NCBI GenBank assembly: GCA_029946075.1 | Contig: JAQSDT010000422.1 | Location: forward strand, 3,188-42,729 | DNA from: a bacterium | GTDB taxonomy: Bacteria; Pseudomonadota; Alphaproteobacteria; Rhizobiales; Xanthobacteraceae | Length of the DNA: 39,542 nt | Direction of reading: 5' to 3' | Shown: positions 25,682 through 34,974 of the stretch, piece after piece | Numbering within the stretch: position 1 is the stretch's first letter | Layout: every line of letters begins with the position of its first letter | Program-made: the position numbers and the translations under genes | The notes under the pieces: generated by a model | What the model was told of the DNA's origin: nothing | Seen by the model: only the letters and a program-made list of their open reading frames with translations | Database searches by the model: none

Positions 25682-27710
25682 CGGACAACCGCGACGTGTC
25701 GACCTGTTTGCCGTCGACCCACAGATCGTACCAGGCGGTCAGATTGAAGATCGCCCAGAGATACAGGCTGGTATCCATCCGTCCGCGGAAATGCCAGTCG
25801 AACAGCTTCTCGATATAGCGGACGTTGAGCAGGCCGCGCCGCAGCAGGCCCGAAGACAGCACAGAGGCGCGGACCGCGTGGCCGAAATCGCTGCGCATCC
25901 AGTCGCTCATCGGTGCTCCGAAGCCCATCTTCTTCCGATAGATGATGTTGTCCGGGATCAGGCCTTCGACCGCTTTCTTCAGCAGATATTTCGGTTCGCC
26001 GCCCTTGGTCTTCCATTCCTCGGGGATGTCCATGGAAAACTCGACCAGCTTGTGATCGAGGAACGGGACACGCGCCTCCAGCGATTCCGACATGCCGATC
26101 TTGTCGACACGCATCAGCAGGAGTTCCGGCAATCGCAGCCTGAACTCGCTGTGGATCATCCGCGTCAGCGGATCGGAATTGGGGAATTTGACGTCGAACG
26201 GATCGAGAAAGCTGCGGACGATGTTGAAGCTGTCCAGTTTCATATATTCGGGATCCAGCAGGCCCGCGGCTTCGGCATAATGGTCGCCCGACATGCCGGC
26301 AACGCCATCCATGTTCACCAACTGGCCCTTCATGATGTCGGGGAATACCATGGCGCCCGACCAGAAATGTTCGCGGCTGCGCGCGGCGCGATCGATGATG
26401 TCGGCATAAACGGGCAGCTTCGGATGCATGCCGGACAACAAGTTCGCGGTGCTGGCGGCTAGCCGCTGCGCCGGCTGCGGCAGGTACTTCCGAAACGGCG
26501 ACCAGTATTTGTGGTACATCTTCAGATAGGCCATGTAGCCTGAATATCCGCAAAACTGTTCGTCCGAACCCTCGCCGACCTGCACGACCTTCATGCCGTT
26601 GTCGTGCGCGAGCTTGGAGACGAAATAGAGCGGGATGCAGACCCAGTCGGCGATCGGCTCGTCCTGCGAGTGGATCATCTTCGGCAGATAGTCGATCATG
26701 TCCTTCTTGTTGATCGATATCTCATGATGGTTGGTGCCGAACTGGCGCGCGATCTGGTTGGCCGAATCGTATTCGTTGAGATGCTTGTAGTCGCTGAAAC
26801 CGATGGTGAAGGTCTCGACCGGGCGGCTCGAAAACTCGCTCATCAGCGCGACGTTGGTGGAGGAATCCACTCCGCCCGACAGGAACACGCCCATTGGAAC
26901 GTCCGACATCATCCGCTTCTCGACGCTTGCGCGGAGCCGGTCGCGAATGCCGGTGACGTAGAAATCCTCCAGCGCCGCTTCGGATAGTCCTGCCGTCTCG
27001 GACGGGTCGATCCCCATTCCGGGAACGGCATCCCAGTAACGCGACACGGCGGCCTTGCCTGCGCGGTCGATCATCATGCAGCAGCCAGCCGGCAACTTGA
27101 AGATTCCGCGCATCATCGTCATCGGCGCGGGCGTCGTGAGGAAGGACAAATAGTGAAACATCGCCCGCGGATCGATTTCCGGCGAGAAGTCCGGATGCTG
27201 GACCAGCGCCTTCATCTCGGAAGCGAAGGCGAACCTGCCGTTGATGCGCGCATAGTACAGCGGCTTGACCCCGATCCGGTCCCGCGCCAGCGACAGCAAT
27301 CCCCTGCGCTCATCCCAGATTCCGAACGCATAGTCGCCCTCGATGCGCTGAAGCAGGCCTTCGAGACCCCACTCCTCGTAGCCATGGACCAGCACCTCGG
27401 TATCGCTGTGGTCGGTGCGAAACTGGTGGCCCCGCGCAACGAGTTCGGGCCGAAGCTTGGCGTGGTTGTAGATCTCCCCGTTGAAGGTGATGACAACCGC
27501 ACCGTCCTCGTTCTTCATCGGCTGCGTTGCAGCAACATTGAGATCGACAATGGACAGGCGCCGATGACCAAGACCTACCTTGCGATCGGTCGCGATCCAG
27601 GCGTCCGCCCCGTCAGGACCGCGGTGTCCCATGGCATCACGCATACGTTCGAGAACGGTGAGATCCACCGCACCGGCACCGTAAGAGAGCAAACCGACTA
27701 TTCCGCACAT
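25668..27710 (-). CDS. asnB: Asparagine synthase (glutamine-hydrolysing)-family amidotransferase
   Basis: MCGIVGLLSYGAGAVDLTVLERMRDAMGHRGPDG (Cys2 Ntn glutaminase), VITFNGEIYNHAKLRPEL, MSDVPMGVFLSGGVDSSTNVALMSEFS (SGGxDSS PP-loop), VQVGEGSDEQFCGYSGY, ESLEARVPFLDHKLVEF. Confidence 0.93.
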   Translation of the reverse strand: MCGIVGLLSYGAGAVDLTVLERMRDAMGHRGPDGADAWIATDRKVGLGHRRLSIVDLNVAATQPMKNEDGAVVITFNGEIYNHAKLRPELVARGHQFRTDHSDTEVLVHGYEEWGLEGLLQRIEGDYAFGIWDERRGLLSLARDRIGVKPLYYARINGRFAFASEMKALVQHPDFSPEIDPRAMFHYLSFLTTPAPMTMMRGIFKLPAGCCMMIDRAGKAAVSRYWDAVPGMGIDPSETAGLSEAALEDFYVTGIRDRLRASVEKRMMSDVPMGVFLSGGVDSSTNVALMSEFSSRPVETFTIGFSDYKHLNEYDSANQIARQFGTNHHEISINKKDMIDYLPKMIHSQDEPIADWVCIPLYFVSKLAHDNGMKVVQVGEGSDEQFCGYSGYMAYLKMYHKYWSPFRKYLPQPAQRLAASTANLLSGMHPKLPVYADIIDRAARSREHFWSGAMVFPDIMKGQLVNMDGVAGMSGDHYAEAAGLLDPEYMKLDSFNIVRSFLDPFDVKFPNSDPLTRMIHSEFRLRLPELLLMRVDKIGMSESLEARVPFLDHKLVEFSMDIPEEWKTKGGEPKYLLKKAVEGLIPDNIIYRKKMGFGAPMSDWMRSDFGHAVRASVLSSGLLRRGLLNVRYIEKLFDWHFRGRMDTSLYLWAIFNLTAWYDLWVDGKQVDTSRLSDAVA

Positions 27711-29468
27711 TCAGAACTGACCTTGCTTTTCGGAGCCAACCGCCATTTGCTGCGGCGCCTCCCCGATGAGCCCATTGTTCGACATCGCAGTCAGGATGGC
27801 TTCGACATGCCGCTTCCACGTATAGCGGTTCAAGACCTCCGCACGGGCCATCTTCGCTACTTTAGCAGCCGCCGGCATGTCATCGACGACGGCCCGCAAC
27901 GTCCGCTTGAACGCCCACGGATCGCCCGGCTCATACAAAAATCCGCACATTTCGCCGGCTCCGGGCGGCATTGATCCCAGCGCGGTCGCGCCCTTGCCAG
28001 CGATGACGTCCGAAATCTGCCCTAGCGCAGCTGCCACGATCGGCTTTTCCATTGCCATATATTCGAACAATTTCGTCGGCGATCCGAAGAACCCGGAACC
28101 GTCGGTATTCGGTACATGCGGAGATACCAGCAAATCAGCGCACGCCAGATACTTAGCAGCTTCCGATTGCGCCACCAATCCGGTCAATGTCACATATCGT
28201 GACACTTCCTCCGACCCGACCAGTTCGCGTACCGCCGCCATCTTCAGGCCGTCTCCCACCAGCATGAAATGGAGCTTGTTTCGCCGTATCCACGCCGAAT
28301 CGTCACGAACCATGTCGGCAATGCATTGAGCGAGGAATTCCACACCGTGCCACTGCCCGAACGTTCCGATGAACCCGACAATCAGGGCGTCCGGCGATAT
28401 GTCGTAACGGCCGCGGAGCGCCGCCAGATCCTCTGCCCGGAACCGCCGGGGGTCGAATAGAGCCGGATCGACGCAATTCGGATACACCACAATGCGTTCG
28501 GCGGGGATGCCGCGACGCTGCAGATCGTGGCCCAGTTCGTCGGAAACCGTCACGATCAAATCCGCGGTCGCCAGTGCGGCGGATTCGGTTGCTACCGCCT
28601 CGTCGTGAAGGGCTAGCCGCGTCCCCCAGTTCGCCGCGGCCCAGGCCTCCGAGCCGTTGAATTCGAGCACGACCGGAATGTTCAACTTCCGTCCCAGGTG
28701 TGGGCCGGTAAAATTGTGCAGCGAGAAACGCTGGTAGATGAACGACCACGGATTGGCGCGATGCCGGGGAATGATCTGCCGTTCGATCAGCTCCGCATAA
28801 CGATAGAAATTCAGTTCCGGCGGAACGGCTAGCAAGGTCTCCGGCTGAAGCTTGAGCGGCGTCGCGCCGCGCCTGTCGGTCGGGATCTGCTTCAGGCTGG
28901 CATAGTCGAGCTCGAACCCATGATCGAGAAATCCATCGATCACGCCGGCCGTGTGCCCAACCGAGCCGCCCACCGCGGTACCCAACGAGATGTTCGCATC
29001 GAGATAGAGGATACGCGTGCCGGAACCGGATGTAACCTGCCGCGGCATCGGTGCTTGCCTCATCGCATCGCCATCACGCAGCATCCGCGCGAGCGACCGC
29101 CGCGACGACAGCGTGTCACGGATCACCGCCACCACATGCCGGATCGCGCGAAGGCGACTGACCGTTTCGACACGCAGGTCCGGCCAGACCACCTTGATCG
29201 CCTTGGCGCGCGTGAACGACGCGGCGATCGACAGCGGCCCGACCAGTACCCTTGCCACGTCGCTCTCAAGCGCGACAATGACCTCGTCGGCCCTGATGTT
29301 GCGCAACTCGCGCACACCGGCAGTCAGCGACAATTTACGCAGGCTTGCGGCATCGAAGTAGGCGTCGACGGGGCCGCAGAGTTTTTCGAGCCGCTCGGAA
29401 AACTCCTTGGTAACCGGATGAAAGCTCATCACGACGACGCGCGATAAAGATGTCTTATGTGAGGGCAT
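27711..29468 (-). CDS. Glycosyltransferase family 4 with N-terminal extension (paralog of 20726-22402)
   Basis: VVYPNCVDPALFDPRRF...VGFIGTFGQWHGVEFLAQCI...HFMLVGDGLKMAAVRELVG...GSGFFGSPTKLFEYMAMEKPIVAAALGQI. Start at MPSHKTSLSR preferred; ORF extends to 29552. Confidence 0.87.
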   Translation of the reverse strand: MPSHKTSLSRVVVMSFHPVTKEFSERLEKLCGPVDAYFDAASLRKLSLTAGVRELRNIRADEVIVALESDVARVLVGPLSIAASFTRAKAIKVVWPDLRVETVSRLRAIRHVVAVIRDTLSSRRSLARMLRDGDAMRQAPMPRQVTSGSGTRILYLDANISLGTAVGGSVGHTAGVIDGFLDHGFELDYASLKQIPTDRRGATPLKLQPETLLAVPPELNFYRYAELIERQIIPRHRANPWSFIYQRFSLHNFTGPHLGRKLNIPVVLEFNGSEAWAAANWGTRLALHDEAVATESAALATADLIVTVSDELGHDLQRRGIPAERIVVYPNCVDPALFDPRRFRAEDLAALRGRYDISPDALIVGFIGTFGQWHGVEFLAQCIADMVRDDSAWIRRNKLHFMLVGDGLKMAAVRELVGSEEVSRYVTLTGLVAQSEAAKYLACADLLVSPHVPNTDGSGFFGSPTKLFEYMAMEKPIVAAALGQISDVIAGKGATALGSMPPGAGEMCGFLYEPGDPWAFKRTLRAVVDDMPAAAKVAKMARAEVLNRYTWKRHVEAILTAMSNNGLIGEAPQQMAVGSEKQGQF

Positions 29469-29585
29469 AGAATTCCGTGTGCGCGTCGCGGCCCTGCGCC
29501 GGGCTGGATCGTAAGGCAGGGACGGATTGCCTGAAGAGGATCGTTTTTTCAACCGCGGATTGCCCCGAACGGCGTGAAATCCGGT

Positions 29586-30983
29586 CTATGGCATGCCATG
29601 AACCCGGTTCGCTTCGGTCGAAGCCAGCCGCGTCTTCTGGCACCACAGCCTGAACAAGAGCTCAACGGCTGCTCCAGATAGCAGCAGCAGGAACAGCTTG
29701 ATGGGAAAAAGGTAAAGCTCGACGTAATTGAAGAGCGCCGCCTGACCGAGGAATGTCGCGACAAAAATCCAACTCACCATGATGACCGCATCGAAGGTCG
29801 TCCACCCGGGCAACCGACGCATCAGCGCTATCCGTGCGAAAGCTAAGACAACCGCAGCCACAATGAGCACAAGCCACATCTTGTAAGTCTTCAGAGCGAC
29901 CGCCAGCTTCCTCAGATAGATGATCGCAACGTCGAGCGGATGACTGAGTACGAGCCGAAAATATTCGCGCTTCAAAATCGCGTAGTATTCGGCCGACAGG
30001 TATTTCACCGCAGGATCCACGCGTTTGACGGTCTGCACCCCGTGTTCGTCATTCCACACGATGCCGAAGGGATTCTCGACCACTCCCAGGCCGATATAGA
30101 GATTGTGCCACGCCCCGTGCTGCTCCATCCTGTCGGACGGGGCAATGTGAAGAACGGCATCGCGGGCACGGAGGATGGCGTATGGCGTTCCGATCGTCAG
30201 GATTACGGCGCTCCCGACCACGATGTGGACGAGCGCCGCGTACCGCATTTTCCCGGCTTGCAGGGAATAGCCGAGACCAAGGGCGAGCAAGCTGGAAAGC
30301 ACGCCCATAAGTCCGATCGCCTCCCTGAAAACCATTCCGATGGCAAGACCGGCGAGACCAAGAGCGATCCACAGCCACCACAGCCACCGTGACGGACTGG
30401 CAGGTGGAGCGCCGAGAATCGCGAGCGGCAGCAGGGCCGCGAGACAGGCAACGCCAAAATGCCCGGGATGGGGCCCGAGGAAATGAAACTGATTGGCGAT
30501 CGCAGCACCGCCTGTCAGAACGAGAAATGACAACCACGGCATCCGAAGCGAGAACAGCAGCGCGGCCAGCGCCGCGATCCCGACATAGTTGAGGATGGTA
30601 TTGGCCCGAGAAACGTCGGCTTCGACGACCACCGCTCCGGTCAGAGCGGCATAAGCCGCCATCGCCAGAGCCGGGCCAGGATCGTCACCGGCCGAGACAT
30701 CCGCGATCGGCACAAGCCGGCCGTCCTTGCAAAGCACCAGGACGCCCTTGGTCGTACGCGCGCATTCGGCACTCCGTACCCAGATCGAAGACGACGACCA
30801 CTCACCGGTCTGGAGACCGCCTGCTCTGTCCAGCGATCGAAAAAGGCAAGGGATCGAAAAGGCCATCAGCGTCACGAGCAACACGATTGCCTGGACGCGT
30901 CTACGGCTCAACAGCGCAACGGCCGAGCGTGACAAGTCAGACGCCCTCCTCCGCGAAATTCCTGTCAATCGCGCCCACCGCAA
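29586..30983 (-). CDS. Polytopic membrane protein, candidate GT-C-type glycosyltransferase
   Basis: Many hydrophobic segments (VLLVTLMAFSIPCLF, ILNYVGIAALAALLFSL, LWWLWIALGLAGLAIGMVF). Acidic GDDPGPA motif in the first predicted periplasmic loop; WHNLYIGLGVVENPFGIVWNDEHG segment. Confidence 0.7.
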   Translation of the reverse strand: MRWARLTGISRRRASDLSRSAVALLSRRRVQAIVLLVTLMAFSIPCLFRSLDRAGGLQTGEWSSSSIWVRSAECARTTKGVLVLCKDGRLVPIADVSAGDDPGPALAMAAYAALTGAVVVEADVSRANTILNYVGIAALAALLFSLRMPWLSFLVLTGGAAIANQFHFLGPHPGHFGVACLAALLPLAILGAPPASPSRWLWWLWIALGLAGLAIGMVFREAIGLMGVLSSLLALGLGYSLQAGKMRYAALVHIVVGSAVILTIGTPYAILRARDAVLHIAPSDRMEQHGAWHNLYIGLGVVENPFGIVWNDEHGVQTVKRVDPAVKYLSAEYYAILKREYFRLVLSHPLDVAIIYLRKLAVALKTYKMWLVLIVAAVVLAFARIALMRRLPGWTTFDAVIMVSWIFVATFLGQAALFNYVELYLFPIKLFLLLLSGAAVELLFRLWCQKTRLASTEANRVHGMP

Positions 30984-32812
30984 ATCGCCTCACGGCTGCT
31001 CTGACGATAGACGTAAGCGGTGACCTCTCCCGCGGCGCCTGTGGCGAGATGCTCGTTGTGTATCGACGGCACAGGCTTGAGATCCGCAGGTGAACGCGCC
31101 GAGACCAGTAGCGCAGGGCGCTCGAAGGCGGTGCAGTGGGTGCCGGCCGCGAGAAAATTCCTGTATCGATCGACGACCGGCCCAACACTGCGCTCAAGCT
31201 CCCCCTGCCGTACCGCGCGATTGTCTGTCGCCGGATACCACGCATCTCGAAAGCTGAACAGGTAATTCAGATGCGCTCCGGCACGCTGCCTGATTTCCGA
31301 ACGCAGCATTTGCTCGGCCTGCTCGGCGCTCACACCGGTGCGGAACCAGTGCTCGAAGAGCCCGGGTTCGTAACTGCTCGGTGCCGCACTCGTAGCTTCC
31401 GGGGGCATATTCGGAATGAACTTCATGGCGACGCGGTAGAACGTCAGGACGGGAGTTATTCGATCTCTGGTTCGCACCTGCGTAATCACGGCGACGCCGG
31501 CATTCTCGAACACCAGGGTCGCCCGGTTGATCGTATCCGGGCCGATCTTCTCCAGCGCGCGGGCAATCGCGACCGATTCCATGTTGTAGGACCGCCATAC
31601 CGCAAACGCGGCCTTCTCGGTCTGCACCGCGACGACGACGATGACGGCGGAAACGACCCACAGCAGCGGTGTGAGCAAGCGCGGCCACGTGTCGCGGAAC
31701 GGCATGACCGAAAGAGCGGCGACGCCGCCGAACACCAGCAGCGGATAGTGGACAGTGCGCTCCCAGTCCCGCGCGCTGAACATCATCCCCGTTAAGAGCT
31801 GCTGATTGCTCACCAGCAACGGAGCTATCAGACAACCCAGCGCGAGAAAGGCGAGCGGCTGACGGCGCCCGCAGCACAGCGTCCAGATGCCGAACGGAAC
31901 GCCGAGGATTAGACTGCCGATGATCGCGGGCGACAGGATCGGCAGCCGTGTCCGATAGGTCAGATCTTCGGCCAGACCTGCACTCGTTTGACCGCCGTTG
32001 CGATCCCAGTAAACGGCGGCGAGCGACACCAGTACCGCACCCAGCAAGCCGACCGCGATGACGACCGCCGACGTCCTCCTGAACCATGCGAGTACCAGCA
32101 TGAATCCGCCGGCAACGGTCGCGACGGGTAACGTCACGAAGGTGTAGCCGATTGGCAGTAACGAAATTCCCGCGACCGTCGCCGCGAACATTCCCGGCTC
32201 ACGCCTTTGGTCCGGCCGCGCCAATCGGGCAAGCAACCCGAGAGTGAGGAACATCAGCGCGAGGCTCAGTTGCGGCTCCGGCGTCCGGAAGATCGCGAGA
32301 AAACTCGTCTCGTAGGACGGAACGAGATTGGGATGGATCAGGCTTGCAAGTCGAGAGAACACCAGAATGTTGAATCGGTCAGACGTCCAGAGCAACACGT
32401 TGCCGAGCGAAAGCAGGTCGTTGGCAAAAACCAGCAGCAATGCGATCAGTATGCGTGCGGAGCGGCCGGATACGATCTGGCTGGCGGCGAAATAGGCGGC
32501 ACAGGTCGCGACGAACGGAAACAGGAAATCCGATACAATTAGCGTCGCATCCAGCGATCGAGCGGCGAGACCGTAAACCGCGCTAAGAGCGAACCCGGAC
32601 AAGGCGCGGGTGGCTCTGAGCGTTCCCAGAAACCAGCTTAGAACATAGGTGTCCTCGTCATAGGCCCCGTGGAAGTATCTGAAATCACCTATCTCGTGTA
32701 CAAATTTTAGATGGGGCCAGAGCCCCAGAATGCCGACAAAACCGGCGACGGAAATCGCCGCCAGCACGTCGGACCGCAAGAGCCCGCGGAACACTGCAGA
32801 TTTGTTCGACAC
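30965..32812 (-). CDS. Polytopic membrane protein, candidate GT-C-type glycosyltransferase (start uncertain; ORF to 32875)
   Basis: Multiple TM segments; first-loop acidic motif HGAYDEDTYVLSWFLG; long soluble-like C-terminal region. GTG start at 32812 (VSNKSAVFRGLLRSDVLAAISVAG) or ATG at 32875. Confidence 0.7.
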   Translation of the reverse strand: MSNKSAVFRGLLRSDVLAAISVAGFVGILGLWPHLKFVHEIGDFRYFHGAYDEDTYVLSWFLGTLRATRALSGFALSAVYGLAARSLDATLIVSDFLFPFVATCAAYFAASQIVSGRSARILIALLLVFANDLLSLGNVLLWTSDRFNILVFSRLASLIHPNLVPSYETSFLAIFRTPEPQLSLALMFLTLGLLARLARPDQRREPGMFAATVAGISLLPIGYTFVTLPVATVAGGFMLVLAWFRRTSAVVIAVGLLGAVLVSLAAVYWDRNGGQTSAGLAEDLTYRTRLPILSPAIIGSLILGVPFGIWTLCCGRRQPLAFLALGCLIAPLLVSNQQLLTGMMFSARDWERTVHYPLLVFGGVAALSVMPFRDTWPRLLTPLLWVVSAVIVVVAVQTEKAAFAVWRSYNMESVAIARALEKIGPDTINRATLVFENAGVAVITQVRTRDRITPVLTFYRVAMKFIPNMPPEATSAAPSSYEPGLFEHWFRTGVSAEQAEQMLRSEIRQRAGAHLNYLFSFRDAWYPATDNRAVRQGELERSVGPVVDRYRNFLAAGTHCTAFERPALLVSARSPADLKPVPSIHNEHLATGAAGEVTAYVYRQSSREAICGGRD

Positions 32813-33072
32813 GTCCAATTCCAGGCAAATGCCGGACCGTCCGGACCGGGATGATATTTCAGGGGCGCGGCACAACCTGCGGCAGTCCTAGCATGACGCG
32901 GGGAATAGCACATCGACAATCCATCTGATACATCGGCAACGGCCAAAATGCACGGGCATGGCGGTATCGCTTCGAAGGCCGCCGGGGCGACGCATCGGGC
33001 CGTCCTGAACGTGGGTATTTTACAGAGAGAATGTTGTGGCTATAAGGCGCCCGTTGCAGCCATGTTGAGTTC

Positions 33073-34959
33073 ATGACGAAATACCGTCCCGACATCGACG
33101 GACTCCGGGCGATCGCCGTACTTCTGGTCCTGGGATTTCACGCGTTTCCGAAAGCGGTTCCGGCCGGCTTCATCGGCGTTGACGTATTTTTTGTGATCTC
33201 TGGTTTCCTCATTACCGGAATCATCCTGCAGAACGAATTTTCGTTCGCGCGGTTTTACGCACGCAGGGCCCGGCGTCTGTTCCCGGCATTGATTCTGGTG
33301 GTCGGCGCATCGCTGGGCTTTGGATGGCTCTACCTGACGCCCGGACTGTTCGACGCACTCGGCAGGCAGGTCGCCGCGGCGGCGCTGTTCGCACCGAACC
33401 TGCTGTTCTGGTCGGAGGCGGGGTATTTCGATTCTTCCGCGCTGACGAAGCCTCTCCTGCATCTATGGTCGCTCGGAGTCGAAGAACAATTTTACCTGCT
33501 CTGGCCGGTGCTGATGCTGGCGATCGCAAGGCTTCGCCTGAAGACGCAATGGGTCCTGCTGGCGCTTACTGCACTGTCGCTGCTGCATTGCTGGAGCCTG
33601 CAACGATACGGATTGTCGTCGGCAGCGTTCTATTCTCCGTTTGCCCGCGCCTGGGAGCTTTCGGCCGGCGGCCTGCTCGCAACCCTGGAAAGGGAAAACC
33701 GCAAGTCCGGCACCTCCTCGGCCTGCGTCGTCGCCGGCCTCGCCGCGATCGTTCTTGTCGCCCTCTTCATCGGCAGCGAATCGGGATGGCCGAACAAGAT
33801 GGCTGTGCCGGTCGTTGCCGGGACGATGCTGGTAATTTACTTCGGCGACACATCGACGCTGGCCCGGCTGACGCTGGCGAGCCCGTTGATGGTTTTCCTC
33901 GGAAAGATCAGTTACCCGCTCTATCTCTGGCACTGGCCAATCCTGGTATTTGCCTACGTCAAGAATGGCGCCCCGCTGTCGCCCACACAGGCCTGGCTGG
34001 CACTGCTTGCTAGTACCGGACTTGCGATCGTCACCTACCTCATGATCGAGGAGCCACTGAAGAAGCGGTTCCGGCTGATGCCGCTTGCCCGCGTCACGGC
34101 GCTGGCGCTCGCCGTCATAGGGACGGCGGGCCTTGCGGTCCATCTCCTGGGCGGCTTGCCACAGCGTCTGCCTGCCACGCTGCAGGCAGCCCTCGCCTAC
34201 GAGCAATATGACTACAAGTCGGATGCCTACAATCCCGGGTGCTGGCTCGCCAACGGACAGGACACGTCTCAATTGCTTCCGGTCTGCTTGAAGAGCGGCC
34301 GCAGCGACGTGATCGCCATTTGGGGCGATTCCCATGCAGCGCGATTGTCGCCGGGGCTTCGCGAGATTTTCGGCGCTGACCGCATTTCGCAGCTCACCCG
34401 AAACGGCTGCGCGCCGCTGCTGGGGCTCGGCGAACCAGCATCACCCGGATGCAGTGAGGGTAATGCCGCCATTCTGGAGTTGCTTCGAAGACATCCGCCA
34501 CGCATCGTCATCCTGTTCGGTGCATGGCAGAATTATCCAGACGAATGGAACAGTGGATCGGGCTATGCAACGATGCTGCGCACGACGATCGACGCCATCA
34601 AGGCTGCGGGCGTCGCCGATGTTCTCGTGATCGGCCCGGCACCAAGGTTCGACCCCAGCCTTCCATCCCGGCTGCTTCAGACATGGCTGCTGAACAACTC
34701 TAGCAACTTGCCGGACCGGCTGGGGATCGACCTTGCCGCGACATCGTCCATCGAGAACGGAATCGAGCGCGTCGCCCGTTCGAGTGGGGCGCGCTATATG
34801 TCGCTTCTCAAGCTGCTTTGCAGCGAAGCCGGGTGCCTGACCAAAATACCGGATTCGACCAGCGACCTGCTGACATGGGACTATGGGCACCTGACCACCA
34901 AAGCCGCGGTGTTGGTCGCGCGGGCCATCGAGCAGAACGCCGACGCGATGACGAAGTGA
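33073..34959 (+). CDS. OafA/YrhL-type acyltransferase 3 with C-terminal SGNH domain
   Basis: MTKYRPDIDGLRAIAVLLVLGFHAFPKAVPAGFIGVDVFFVISGFLITGII...LWSLGVEEQFYLLWPVLM...GKISYPLYLWHWPILVF; SGNH motifs VIAIWGDSHAARLSPGL and TWDYGHLTTKAAVLVARAI. Confidence 0.95.
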   Translation: MTKYRPDIDGLRAIAVLLVLGFHAFPKAVPAGFIGVDVFFVISGFLITGIILQNEFSFARFYARRARRLFPALILVVGASLGFGWLYLTPGLFDALGRQVAAAALFAPNLLFWSEAGYFDSSALTKPLLHLWSLGVEEQFYLLWPVLMLAIARLRLKTQWVLLALTALSLLHCWSLQRYGLSSAAFYSPFARAWELSAGGLLATLERENRKSGTSSACVVAGLAAIVLVALFIGSESGWPNKMAVPVVAGTMLVIYFGDTSTLARLTLASPLMVFLGKISYPLYLWHWPILVFAYVKNGAPLSPTQAWLALLASTGLAIVTYLMIEEPLKKRFRLMPLARVTALALAVIGTAGLAVHLLGGLPQRLPATLQAALAYEQYDYKSDAYNPGCWLANGQDTSQLLPVCLKSGRSDVIAIWGDSHAARLSPGLREIFGADRISQLTRNGCAPLLGLGEPASPGCSEGNAAILELLRRHPPRIVILFGAWQNYPDEWNSGSGYATMLRTTIDAIKAAGVADVLVIGPAPRFDPSLPSRLLQTWLLNNSSNLPDRLGIDLAATSSIENGIERVARSSGARYMSLLKLLCSEAGCLTKIPDSTSDLLTWDYGHLTTKAAVLVARAIEQNADAMTK

Positions 34960-34974
34960 ACGGCGCGTGAAATA

